Source: Chrysomallon squamiferum (lineage: Eukaryota; Mollusca; Gastropoda; Neomphalida; Peltospiridae). Taken from it: a stretch of 64,000 bases of DNA. The notes under the pieces are model-generated. The model was not told the DNA's origin. It made no database searches and saw only the letters and a list, made by a program, of their open reading frames with translations. Made by a program: the position numbers and the translations under genes. The stretch spans positions 27,067,483-27,131,482 of the forward strand of contig CM022679.1 of NCBI GenBank assembly GCA_012295275.1, given 5' to 3'. This document shows positions 12,701 through 26,700 of this stretch, one piece after another. Every line of letters begins with the position of its first letter. The stretch's first letter is position 1.

Positions 12701-15266
12701 GACCAACTGCTTCTCAGTGAATGATTACCAACCACATTCTATATCAATGTAAAATAGTGATGAGATGAATCCTGATCCACATAACCGTAGCTTAATCTGT
12801 TGCTTTTATGACCATCTCTTTCTAAAAGAAATTCTAACACTAAACTATGAAGCACTCTCTACATCAATGTAAAAAAGATGAAATATGTAAATGATACCTT
12901 AGAATAAAATTTTATGACCATCTCTTTCTAAATCAAGCCTAACACTAAATTACCAATCAATGTAAAACAGACGAGATGAAAAGATAAATAAATACTTACC
13001 AACATAAACTAGAGAATCAAAGGGACCTTCCACTTCACCAGTGTTAGCAGGGACATCAGTCTTAGGACTTGGACCTCCGAAACCACAGCCAGAATTGTTC
13101 TCAAATATCGTACAACACATCTGAAACAAAGAAAATATTTTACATTATAGCAAGTAGATGAGAGAAAAAAAGAGATGAGAGGATAAAAAGGCAAATCATT
13201 TCATGTGAGGGATATTTAAAAATTACTTAATTATTTATAAGCTTAAAACAAGAGAGGAAACAGAGAAAAAAAGGAAGTTTATGAATCATCGTAATTAAAT
13301 CTTTATTATAGCAGTGTTCTTCTGACTATCTTTTCATAACATTAATAAATATATATTAACTAACTCTGAATACAGGCAAAAATTTAATTTATTATTTTTT
13401 TACATTTTCATCATTGTTATTAGCATTGCTTCATCACTGACATCATCATCATTATTATTATCATTATTATCATTATTTTTACCTTCTCACTAGAAGTGGA
13501 TCTCTGGGATGTATCTGATCCTCTTCTTTCTACCTTACTGGAAAAAATAAAAAACAAAAAATAAAAACAAATAATAACTGATCTAAAATATTATCTTTAT
13601 CTCTTTTTAATAAGTGAAAAACATATTACTACCGGAAGTGCTATTACTAATATTTTCTTACCTGTATCAAATAACAACTTTAATTACAACGGATGTTTGA
13701 AATAACTGTCTTTTGCTACACTTTTGTGCATTCGTGCACATGTGTAAGTATGAATAAACCAGTAGTACTTCATACTGAAATATATAAACGTACAGGCTAT
13801 GATGTAGAGTTACCTACCCTGGTCTTGGTTTATGAGCTTCTGTTGAGGTCATGAATGCTTGCAGAAATGGATCCAAATGCTGTCCTTTCTGATTTAAAAA
13901 AAAATTAATGCAGACATTTATGTACTATATTTAAAATCACTTTAACTAAACATTGCTAAAAAAATAATAATAATAAAATAAAATAAAAATAAAATTAAAA
14001 CATGGTTCTCAAAATGGTTCTCTCTTTCCTCATATTAGATATAACCAATACAAGACAAATTACTTTGTATGTACAAAATAACAGAAGTGCATAGCAATCT
14101 ATTCAAAAATTAAAATATTAAATAAATACTAAAATAGAGTAAAAATCAGATAAATAAAAATATACTTACTTCTTTGACTAGTTTCATTGGCATAGACTTG
14201 ACAATCTTCCCTGAAGTTTAATAAAAAATGTTGTTTAAACATTATCAGTATTTTCAATTTCACAGTATTATTTCAAAACAAAATCAATGTCGTATGATTT
14301 ACAGAATTAATTCTTGACATGTAAAACAAAACCACATTCTAACTTTAACTTGATGAAGCAATCACTCTTTTGCTTTAAACATCTCTGTAAAGATGCTTGC
14401 GATAAATTTAATTTAAGTTTCTTAATATTTTATGTTTTCTAACATTTTATAAGTTAGTGCTTATTACAAACTTAACATCACAAAACACAGTGACTTTGAT
14501 ACATTTTTAATATTATTTTAACAATGAAGTGAAGACAACAATGTGCACATCAAGTGATATACCAAGATTTATGTCTGGCAGAAAACTTGTTGTGAATTCA
14601 TCTTGTGATGTCAAAAACCGGAATAACAATTGGCTTCCTCTTAGATGGGGTTTAATTAACAGTTTCTGAAATATAAAGTGTTAAGTAAAAATATATCTGT
14701 GAAAGGGTAAATAACCTAAATACATAATTATACATTTACATATGATTGTTGTAAAACAAAGTGTTAAGTAATAAAATATATCTGTGACTGACTAAATCTC
14801 CTACAACATGATTTATAAATATACAAATGTTTGTTTTACTAGTTCTGTATAAAAATTAACTTAGGATTTTGGATAGTCTAAACAAATAATAGCCTATGTA
14901 CATATGTTTTTAGACTGATTGTTTTAACTTGTTTCTTATGAAAAGGAACTTACAATAGTGCTTACAAGAAACCTAACATATATCTGGTATGCTTCTAGGT
15001 GTTTTTTCTTTCTCATATTTTCTTCATCAATAACCAACCTTTACTACTGATAAAGTTGTTAAAAGTAGCAACATTCAAATTATGCTAATTCTCCCTTAAT
15101 ATTCATTTTGTTATTATGCTGAGAATATTCCAGCACTGCTTTAGTAACATTTATTAAAACTGGTAAATCTTCAAAATCAGAGTTTTAAAATGAATATTTT
15201 ATATATGCATTTACATGTGTACACTTTTTTTTGTTTACATTTGTATGTCTATATGTGTGTATCTAC

Positions 15267-15310
<44 letters not shown>

Positions 15311-18300
15311 CTGTCTCTCTGTGTGTATGTATGAATTAGGTACATGTGTTTCTTTCTTAAACAGGATTTTGATTTTCTGTCAAACAGTTTACCTGTAAAT
15401 ACTGTTCAAATATTTCTCTCTTGCCCTCAATGAATTCCTGGTTCTTTGTGCCAAATGATTTCTTCGTTGGTAACTGGCAATCAGTCATTTCACCTGTGAA
15501 GCATTATGAGAAACACTAGGTGTAAATTATACTTCAGTTTTACCTTTATGAAATAATTAAATGATACCCAATAAATAGATGAAATGCTATGAAATGTAAA
15601 TTTAAATACACTTCCATTTTACCTATATGAAATAATTAAATTACACCCCATAAACAAATAAAATGCTATGAAATGTAAATTTAAATACATTTTAGTTTTG
15701 ACTCTATGAAATAATTAAATGCTACTATTAAGTAGATGAAATGTTATGAAATGTAAATATAATTATACGCGACATATGTAAATTATATAATGTAATACAT
15801 ACCATGAAATTCAGTAAGTTTTTGTTCTAGCACATAGAATTCTGTGTATCGTCTAAAAATAATTAAAAAAAAAAGTTATTTAATATATTGATAGCAAGAC
15901 TTGAATGAAAACAAAATTAAAAAATAAATAAATAAAAACAAATAATAACCAAAAAATCAGTAGTTAATTATGATTCCTTTTCATATTTTAATTTGTTGTA
16001 TTATTGCTCCTGTTTAATCATAACTGATTTTCTTTTACATATAATAATAAAAACTGATTAAATCCAAATAAATTATAAGTCTATATTTTCCAAAAAGTAA
16101 AATGTATATTAGTAAAATAAAAAAATAAATTAATTATAAATACCTTGCCACTGTCCAGTTTAATTTGTCTGTAACACCTACAAAAAAAAAAAAAAAAATA
16201 ATAATAATAATAAATATAAAAAAAAATTAATAATAATAATAATAGTAATATATAAATACTTATAACAACAACCACAACAAAAAATACCCTTTCTAACATT
16301 AAATTAATGAGATCAACATAATTAATTTTTACTTGTTTATGTCTGATACACCATCAAAGAAACTACCTTTTGTAATATTAAATTACTGACATCAGTATAT
16401 TTAATTTTATGTATATGTGTCATGGACTTTTGATGGAATATCAGTTATAAGAAGTACTGGGGGACAGGCCTATTTCAGAATATACTTAAAGAGCAAAAGA
16501 ATACTCCTTAAGACAATGGACCAATAATTGGAGAAACTAGAGCAAGATTTAAAATGAACTTAAACCATCAAAAACTAATACACATCAACTTGGTTAAGGT
16601 TAGTGTAATACTAATAACAATATATTTCTAAGTAAAATAAATTTAAATATGATGAAGATGTTAAACAAAAAAAAAAAAATATATATATAAATAAAAAAAA
16701 AAAATAAATAAAAAAAAAAAAAAATAAAAAAAAATAAAATAAGAAACAAACACATAAATAAACAAATAAATAAATACAACATATAAATAAACAATTAAAA
16801 CAAAAAAAAAAAAAAAAAAAAAAAAAAAATAAACAAATAAATAAAACAAACAAATAAACAATAAACAAATAAATAATAGAAAAATAAATAAATTAAATAA
16901 GAATAAAACCAAAACGAAACAAACACAGCCTCATTACCGTCAGACATATCTGCTCTGCCAACCTCAATGATGAAGACAAAGAACTGACGTTTAGGGTTTT
17001 CTGGATCTGGGCGTGCCCCTATCATTGGGATGGTCACCCGCCAGGCACTCAGGTCATGAATGGGACTGCTGGGATCCCCATCAGAATCCTCCTCTTCCAC
17101 ACTGCTTACAGGCTGAAGACAAAAAAAATAAAATATTTCACACCTTTTAACACATTACTATAAAAGTGAATATGAGGACTAGCGTTTAAAATAAAATGTT
17201 GTGCTTGCTTCTCTTTAATACTCTTTAAATTACTGCCGTTTATATGTTACCTTTCAAAATATAAGACAAATAGAGTAACAGCAAGTGTCTAAGAACTATA
17301 ATTTTTTCATGTTTTTTCATAAAGACATTTCATTTTATTGTTAGAAAAGTTTGATCTTGAGAAATAAATATTTACTGTCAAATTTTATTCTTAGCAAAGG
17401 TTGGTAAGTAGAAAGAAATGAAGCTATGACATAGAAATATATACAAAGCAGGCTTACGCATGTGTTTACAGAATATATTATATACTTTAAAACTGTCAAA
17501 ATAAATAAAACTGTTTATTTATAGTAACTTACAGTGAGAGAAGAAGGAAGGTCATCCTCAATCATTTCTAAACCTAGACCACTTTTGTCATCTGTGAAGG
17601 AAAAAATAAAAAATTATTCTGAAACCACATCCAAACTGATAGTTGTTAAAAAAAAATCTTTGAAAATCTTTAAAAATCTATAAAGAAAAAAAGAAAAGAA
17701 ATAAAGAAGAAAAAAAAATGTAAATAAATAAATAAAAACAAAGGAGAAGAAAAGAAAACTGAAATAAAAAAAAAATAAAATCCCAATATAATTCATAAAC
17801 TTTCAAATCAAGACATTTTTTGACTTCTGTCAAAAAAGCATAATTTTATGTATCTAGGACTTTATTTAAACTGAAATGTTTAAATTCAGAAAAAGCATAC
17901 TGATGAACAACATAAAAGTAGCAAAAGCTCTCTGGTATTATATATATATAAATATATATTAAAATGAATTAATAAATAAATAAAAAAACAAACAATGAAT
18001 AAACAAGTAAATAAATAAATTAAATGAAAGGAAGTTTATTGCTCACCTGTTGATTTGAAAACATCTCTTAATTTGTTTCCCAAGTTAGAAAATCCAAATT
18101 CTTTCTTTTTAGAAGGTCTAAAAGTGAAAAAAAGAGGAAATAACAAAGAAATCTAAATTCAAATAATCACAAATAACGGAGAAGAAAAAAATAAAATAAA
18201 ATAAAATAAAAATGAATACAAATATAAATAAATAAGCAAAAGAAAAAAAGAAAAGAAAAAGGACTGAAGAAAAATTAAAATACTTTTATTTTTCTTCCTC

Positions 18301-21300
18301 TGTATATTCATTTTACTATGAAAACTTCATAGTAATAAGTATCAAATTTTATTTCATTTCACAAGTACACTATATTTTTAAGGTATGTTTTACTTTTAAT
18401 TAATTCTCTTTTTTTTTCATAATGTAACAAGTAAATATTTGGTATAGCTGCAATGGATTTCAGAACCAACAAATAGAAGAAATTAATAAAAGTAATTTAA
18501 CAATGGAATCATTAACAATTTCAAGAGCAAATAACTAGAGGTGTTAAATAGCATTATTAAAAGTGCGATCAGTTTTATTTATTTTAAACTTTTATTACTT
18601 GATTTTATTTTGTTTACTACTTCTTCTACTACTACTACTACTACCATTACTACTGGTACTACTATGTTGTTGTTATTATTATTATTACTACTATTACTAG
18701 TGCTAGCATAATAATAATAATAATAAAAATAATAATTTTATAAATTGAACAAATATGAAAATTTAATACACTGGAAAAAATATGGTAAAATTTAATGAAA
18801 AAATATAATGAAAAAACTTAATAATTTATATCAAAACAAATTTAAAAATACACATGTTGAGGAAGTTAATATAATGATGAAAACTTTTTAAAAATAATGG
18901 TAAAATAAAAGAAGAAAATTAAGAATTAAAAGACGAAAGAATTAGCAATCTTAAAAAAAAAGAATTTAAGAAAAAAGAAAAACCAGAAAATCATATTACA
19001 AAAAAAAAATAAAATTAAAAATAATAATATAATACAAGCATACTTTTTAAAATTTAATTAATAAATTATTGGCATACGAGAAGCCATACTTTATTGTTTG
19101 CAAAGATTAGTGTGGACTTGCAAATGTTTAGCTGAGATAATGCCTGATAAAATCAAGTGCTAGTTATACTTAAGCAATTATTAAGTATTATATGTATTAT
19201 GTGCATTAAGTGAAGTTATTAGTTAGTTTTATCACTTGAATCTGGAACAAATTTTAAGTAAAAAATACATTAAAAAAAAACTTTTCTTTATATTTTAATT
19301 ATTAGAATATATAAAACATGTTTTATAAAATATGTCTGGAAGCTTTTAATTTTTATGATAAAATAAATATTAGTATTAACCTATTATTATGACTGATCAC
19401 TCATATTATTCATAATTTTATACATGTAAAAATATATTCTTAAATATAATGTTATTAATATTGTATATGTTATTTCATATAGGTGTTAAAGTGTTAATTT
19501 TATGTAAATGTTAGGTTCAATTAATACTGTATTTGTAGTTTTAAATGTTGTTTTAATTAACACTTTATTTATAATTTGAAATATATATTACACATCTTAA
19601 TAATGTATTTGTAAATATTAAATATATTAGATTTATTAATACTGAATTATTATTTTCAATATAAAATGTGAATTTTGCTTATATATAATTAAAAAATATA
19701 TATTGAAATGTTTATTAATTTTATGTTATTTTTATTAATATAATACATTTATACAAATATAACTGCATACTTGTTGCCAATTTCTTTCTGATCTGTGAAG
19801 AAATTCCTGTGAAAATGTACAAAATGTTTTTTCTTTTCTTTTAGCCATAGTATAACATGCAATATGACATATTATTATTCAATATTTTTCTAAATTATGT
19901 ACAAACCAATACTGTGACATACTACAAATTTTAAATTATTATTACTGATTTATTTTGTGTGTGTGTTTCCTTGTTAAGTTAATAATATTTAAAATGATTA
20001 ATTTAAATGTATAGAATGATTTCTTATTAAATATTTAGTGCACTCAGAAATGGTATGAAGACATTTTTAAATTTTAAAACTGATTATAAAAATAAAAGGT
20101 TATGGGATTTGGGTATTTTGCTGTTTTTTTATTTCAAAAATATTTTGTGAAATTTGTACAAAAAAAAAAAAAAATTTAAAAAAAATATAAAAAAAACATT
20201 TGGATAACCCAAATAAAACACAACTTCAGAATGAAAACACTTCACTGAAGTCAGAAAACCCAAAAGAAAACATTCAAAAAAAGACTGCAAAACACCATCA
20301 AAACAACAACATGATCAGTAACAACAACAACAACAACAACAATTAAATAAACTGACACAGCAGAGTGTTAATGATTAATGGGGAAACTTTAATTTCAGAC
20401 TGTGACAAATTTACACATTACACTAGCAACAGTTCAAATGAAATCAAAGCTTTCACTATCAAGATTTTCAGTTAAGATTAAAATTACTAAATCTATTTTT
20501 CAGGGTCAATACCATGATTCAAATATTTACTGTTATTAAAACATATTTTTAATTTTGGACAATGATTGAATATTTATTGATCAATTAATAAATGTGTTAT
20601 TTGTATAATGAAATTATCACAATGAATGATTATATCCAGTAAAGGTAGATAAAGAATTTAGTAATATTAGAAATTCAATATTAATTGAATATATTCACAC
20701 AAACATGGTTACAGACAAAAAGACACCTCAAACAATTTAAATTACATACATTAAGTAAAAGTCTTTGATGCTGTGAGGTACTTAACAATAAATACTCGAA
20801 ATAACAATTAAAATATATATCTAACCTCCTCAATAAAATTAAAATTTAGTGCCCATTATTTTCAACCCACTTTAGTCACTTGCAATCACATATTTTTTTA
20901 ATTATTAAAATTTAGAAATTGTTATGAGAAAACAAGAAGAATGTAATAAAGATTTTGTCAGTGTTACTGCACAACATAAAACTGTAATTAACAAACTATG
21001 CTACACAAAGCATGCATGGTAGATACACATCATACCTCATTGTGGGAACAGATCTTGATGATACCACATGACTAAACAAAACATAAAAACAGTCAACAAC
21101 AGGAATCATGTGACAGAAAGAATGATTCTGATTGGTAGCCTATTATTATAAAAAAACAACAATGCTTACTGAACACTTTAAAAAAAAAAGTACAGTTGTC
21201 AATGTAAATCAAATATGGAAATAAAAATGAAGAAAAATGAAGAAAAACAATTTAAGAATAAAAATATATTCTACAGTTGTTATTACTGCATATGAAAGAA

Positions 21301-21922
21301 CTTAAATAGACTGAGGTTTGGAGGAGAGTGTTCAAATGGTGATTTAATCATTTTTTAAAAAAAGTATTAGGTTATTTTCTTAACAATTATACATTTATTT
21401 ATGACAAGAATATGTCATACAAACACAGTATTTAAGTAACATTTTGTTTTTATTATTTTTGTTTTATAAATAACTATTTTCTGAAAAAGGATTTGATAAT
21501 AAACTTTACAAAATTTCTTTAACATTTTTTAATGTTAACTATTTGATTAATTTTGCAATGTGAATTGGGTATCCAATCAATATCATCCATTTTTAAAAAT
21601 AAATATATAAAATAAAATAAATAAATAATTAATTATACCCAAACATCCAATGTTTCTTTTACTCATTACTTTTTAAAATGATGAAATACTAGTGTAAATG
21701 TTTTATTATAATCTTATTAATTTTCACAGCACAATTTTATACCAAAGAGCCAGATCAGTAACTGTTTACTTCAGTAAAATGATATCCCATAAAACATTTG
21801 TTGTCCAAATAATAAACACATACAGAGATAAATGTTTGTAAAAAAGTAATACTTACTTTGAAGTCTGTCTTGCCAGCAGGCCAAGAGGACGGTCACCACA
21901 AACCATCTGATAATACTAAAAC

Positions 21923-21999
<77 letters not shown>

Positions 22000-22003
22000 G
22001 ATG

Positions 22004-22034
<31 letters not shown>

Positions 22035-22045
22035 TGATGATAATG

Positions 22046-22077
<32 letters not shown>

Positions 22078-22099
22078 CAATAAATAAATGATAACAATA

Positions 22100-22136
<37 letters not shown>

Positions 22137-23697
22137 TAATAATAATAAATAATAATAACAACAATAACACAAACAATAATAAACAATAAACAATAACATA
22201 ACACTAAACAGTAATAACAATAATAACTAACAATAATAATAACAATACTAACAAAAATGATAACAGTAATAACAATAATAACTAACAATAATATTAACAA
22301 TAACAACAATAGTAATAACAAATGAAAAAAATAATAACAAGAACAATAACAAAAATCGTAATTTAAAAAAAAAAAAATTTAAAATATTTATATTTATAAA
22401 CAATTTTTAACAAAATCATGCATGAAAATAAAGAATTAATAATGAAGTCATATATGCATCATTGTAAACTGTTCAAGAAGTTTGAATTTGAATTCATGGA
22501 CATGTACAGAATATCATCATAAGAAAATCTGAACAGGTTTAAAAAATAAAAAAACGATTAAGAGAAAGATGTAATTAACTAGAGTTCATACTGTTTTAAG
22601 AAAACAAGAGCACAAAACTCACTTACATCATCACTCTGATGAAACAGAGGCAGAAAGTTATTTTCCAGCAAGTCATAGGCATGTTCGTAAGCTCTGAAAT
22701 CAAAATTAAAAACACCAGTAAGAATCTTTTTTTCTTTCTTTTTTTGAACACTGTATAATACTATAATTATTTTTATTTTTGCTTCTGGTTACTAAACTTA
22801 AAAAATTATATTTTATTCAGTTCAAACATTAAAAATAGTTCTGTATTAAAAATAGATTTAAAAATTTGGCTCGTTATTTCTTATATAACTTTTAATTATA
22901 ATAATATGTATAAACTATGTTAACAATGTGATGCTGATTTAAAAAAAAAAAAAAAAACAATAAACATCACTGACAATATTATGTCAGTGCTCTACATTTA
23001 TATTTAAATTGATTTATTTCTCAAGTAACTTTTTATTACAATAATACATATAAAATATTAGTGATATGTGACAGTACATGTTTAAGTATGTGAAGTAGAT
23101 ATGTTTTTAAAAAATCACTAAAAATGTTTTGTCAGTGTTTTCAATTACAACTGAAACACTAAATTTCATCCACTGTTTCTTATTCTACAGATTTAAGTTT
23201 TGATGTTAAATACTTATAGAAATGTATGAAAGTGTGTTTCCTATAAAACATGACAGTATTTGTTTAGAATAAAACGTACGACATACAAAACATATGACAA
23301 TATTTGTTTAGTATAAAATCATATGACAGTGATTAGTATAAAAAAATGACAGTTTTGTTTAGTATAAATCTTATTTGTTTAGTATAAAATGTATGACAAT
23401 ATTTGTTTAGTATAAATCATATAACAGTGTTTGTAAAACAATAGTTTTTGTTTAGTATAAATCTTATGACAGTGTTTAGTATAAAATGTATGGCAGTATT
23501 TGTTTAGTATAAATCATATGACAGTGTTTAGTATAAAATGTGTGACAGTATTTGTTCTTCAGGTTAAAGCTTACTTAAAAAGTGGTGTTGATGTTCTCAG
23601 TCGAATAATCTGATCTGGAGGAGACTCAATTACTGGAATTAAAACAAAACTGATGTAACTGTCTGCTTTCAGCAAATAAATAAATAAAATTTAAATA

Positions 23698-23728
<31 letters not shown>

Positions 23729-26700
23729 CTAAACTAAACTAATGTAAAGTAAAGTAAAGTAAAGTAAAGTAAAGTAAAGTAAAGTAAAGTAAAGTAAAGT
23801 AAAATAAAATAAAATAAAATAAAATAAAATAAAATAAAATAAAATAAAATAAATTATATTAAATTAAAATATGAAAGAAAGATTTTAGATCATTAACATA
23901 TATATATATGAAAAATAAGAGAAATAGATTTCTTTTTTTAATACAAAAATTAATTTGTATTAAAGCATAGTCAAGTAGATTTTTTTAATGTTTACTCTAC
24001 TGATTTAAGTATGTAGACAAAATAAAAATTTCACAGACACATATGCAAAGACAAAATGCACATGTGGACACACAAAACACAGATCACAAACAAATATACA
24101 TTCATAAAGATATAACACATATATAAATAAACAAAATATATATGTAGATAAGCATATTGAGATAAAACACATACAAATACCATCATAAAAATGTACATGC
24201 ATATACTTATATAGACACTACTCGTGCAGACAAATATAAAAAATGCAACCACAAAGTGCACAGAAGACATTTCACACACACTAGAGACATACACCTGACA
24301 GACAGACAGAGAGAAAAATGACATACTGTCTTTTAATTCAGCGACAATGTTTTCATCAAACTTGATGCGGTCGAGTGCAGTTTCAGCACAGTAGTTACGA
24401 TAAAGATCTTTAGCCATGTTGTGAAGTTCAACAAACTCACTCTGTGAAACATTTGGACTCAGAATACGCTGGTTAAAATCATCTGTGAATTAAAACTTTC
24501 TCACTACATATCACAGAAATTAAATGTAATTATATAATAAAGAAATATATTTATAATGTAATATAAATATTGTATAAATAATTGCTATTTTGATACAAAA
24601 TAAAATATATGAATATGTAATCTCCTGTGGTTTGATCAGTTAAATTCAGAGATTTAAAACAATACTGATTACATGTACTTATTTAAGTTATTTTATATTT
24701 CAGTAGTATTTTTCATCTGCACAATTAATTTTTCCAAACCTAATTTTCAAACCAGTCATGCTTGCAATCAATGGACCATCGAAGAAATTTATTTTGTTTT
24801 TCATTAATTTTTTTTTTATTTTTAAACAAAAAAAAATCATTAATATTCATATTAATTAAATAATTGCTTTATTTGTCTATTTTATGGCTATTTATATTTT
24901 GTTATATTGACAAATAATATTTATATAATTAACAAATGACATATATATTTAACAATCAGAGAAGAATCTTGCAGTGTAAAATGGTAAAACTTTCTCACCA
25001 CATGCCAGACAGAACTGCAGAACATTAACTGCAGCTTCGCTCTTCAAAAACTGCATGAAAGGGTAGAGCAGTTCTGGTGAATTTTTATTAATCACGTCCT
25101 TTAGTTCCAGTCTCAGGCACTGAAACACAGTAACAAATAATTTGTCTTGAAACAGTTTAATTATTTGATGTCCAATTAACTTTTTGTATATAAATATTGT
25201 GTGTGCTATTATATGAGCATGTTTAAGTAAACTTGAACATATATATATATATTTGAAGGTATGTACACACATACAGATACACACAGTATTCAATTGTATA
25301 GTATTCTAGTGTGTTCCTGTTTATCATATAATTGTATATATATATATATATACTGCTTTGTAAATTTAATATATTTTGTTGTGTATGTATGTATGTTTGT
25401 ATTGTATATTTATTACCATATAAAACCGAATTATGGAAGTTTGAAATGACTTGTATCAAAATTTTAAAATTAAAAATTAAAAATTAAAATTTCACATCTC
25501 AAAATACATCAAAATATTTTAAATGACATTCTCAAAATCTATTCTATGAGTGCACACATATACATAAGTATCAAATTCTTCTCAGTTTCAAAAGATCAAT
25601 TAAACATACAAAACAAGACAAAACAAACTGTAAAATATCTAAGAAATGGAATTGCCAAATCACAGGCTATATGTGATTCTTTAACATTTAATGTGTGACT
25701 TTGGAAACATGTCTGCAGACCCCTTTTTAACATCACAGTTAATATAACTGATGTCTGGTGGTTATTAAAATATCTGGAGTGTACTGTATGGTATCTCTTA
25801 GGATAAGCAAGCTTGGCTGACTAACAGATTTGTTGTGACTGAGAGGCTGACTGAAATGGCCCAAGAAAGGCACCATAGGAGACTGTGGCTCTGTGGCTTC
25901 TGGTGGCTGTAAAGAAACACAGTAAGTAGACATACAGTTTAACAACAAGTTAATGTATGTCTTGATGTCTCTGATACACACACACACAGACTGAGTTATA
26001 CAGAAAGATATATATATGTAAATATGCTCATACACCCATATATTGTGCTAAAGTGATAAATATTTACTGTTACAAACCTTAAAAGATTAATACAAGTAAT
26101 TTATCAATGAATATTCAATACTAATGTTATATCTATTCACATGTAACCATATATGTTTAAAAAAATAAAAAAATAAATGTTCAGTCATTATTAAAACAAT
26201 TTTAATATCAACTTCATTGTGAAGTATCCAATTATATTCCAATTATTGAAAATAAATAAATGAATGAAAAATATAAAAAATAAATATATATAAAAATAAA
26301 AATAAAAAACATACTTACTGGTGTGTTATCCAGAAATATAAGAATTAAATTGTTTATCATGTCCTGAAAAAAATGTACATAAAAATTCATAATTATAGTG
26401 TGGTCACTTCTTAGACAATGATAGGAGATTGCAACTGTGTGACATGAAATAATCACATTTCTCTGAAGGCTTGATAAACAATGATTACATAATTCTTGTA
26501 ATTACTATGTGCAGCTAGCTCGACAAGACTATTATTAGTTTGTGTGTTCATAGCCAAGTTAATTCAGTCATTTAGATTTGGTGTCAAAAGTAAGAGTATC
26601 GATAAATACATGTACTCACAGGATTTGCCACTGCATCCATTAAAGGTAGAAGTACTGATCCAGACAGAATCTCTCTCAACAGAGAACATGAACTTCTGTA

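Larger units (their letters stand above)
9720..14210 (-). other. SNX14: SNX14 exons 28-36: C-terminal nexin domain
   Basis: Coding exons 14170-14210, 13818-13888, 13483-13537, 13000-13120, 12288-12452, 11578-11608, 11240-11304, 10885-10976 and 9720-9800. The linker includes GKIVKSMPMKLVKEKGQHLD. The nexin C region has VYNIPDWFHHILM, LDQVSQEHRVIGLIHLLR and LLNLLQQPKLNKQLSYVLF. The Ser/Gly-rich insert in exons 30-31 (GSDTSQRSTSSE, GCGFGGPSPKTDVP) differs from vertebrates and is probably flexible. Confidence 0.93.
14563..17112 (-). other. SNX14: SNX14 exons 23-27: PX domain
   Basis: Coding exons 16938-17112, 16144-16177, 15803-15852, 15393-15493 and 14563-14665 encode about residues 554-707. 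The core is AWRVTIPMIG, then RQFFVFIIEVGRAD, then NWTVARRYTEFYVLEQKL, then LPTKKSFGTKNQEFIEGKRE. The RRY motif of PX domains is present as ARRYTEFY. Work on the mammalian protein describes weak or absent PI3P binding, so PI3P recruitment should not be assumed. Confidence 0.92.
21857..25906 (-). other. SNX14: SNX14 exons 13-18: linker and RGS domain
   Basis: Coding exons 25826-25906, 24999-25119, 24327-24482, 23575-23632, 22627-22693 and 21857-21915 encode about residues 306-486. Exon 13 carries EATEPQSPMVPFLGHFSQPL. Its 5' splice site is assigned at GTTAGT (25820-25825), because only this keeps phase 0 into CLRLELKDVI. RGS signatures are FMQFLKSEAAVNVLQFCL and AYEHAYDLLENNFLPLF. SNX14 RGS domains are atypical and not established GTPase activators. 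Confidence 0.9.

Noticed and set aside
21771-22321. Overlapping Leu/Ile/Tyr-rich minus-strand frames
   Set aside because: Translations of a (TTA)n/(TCA)n microsatellite, not proteins.
25739-25825. Extension of SNX14 exon 13 past 25826
   Set aside because: The frame stays open, but using it breaks the phase and conserved join to CLRLELKDV; the GTTAGT donor at 25820-25825 restores both.
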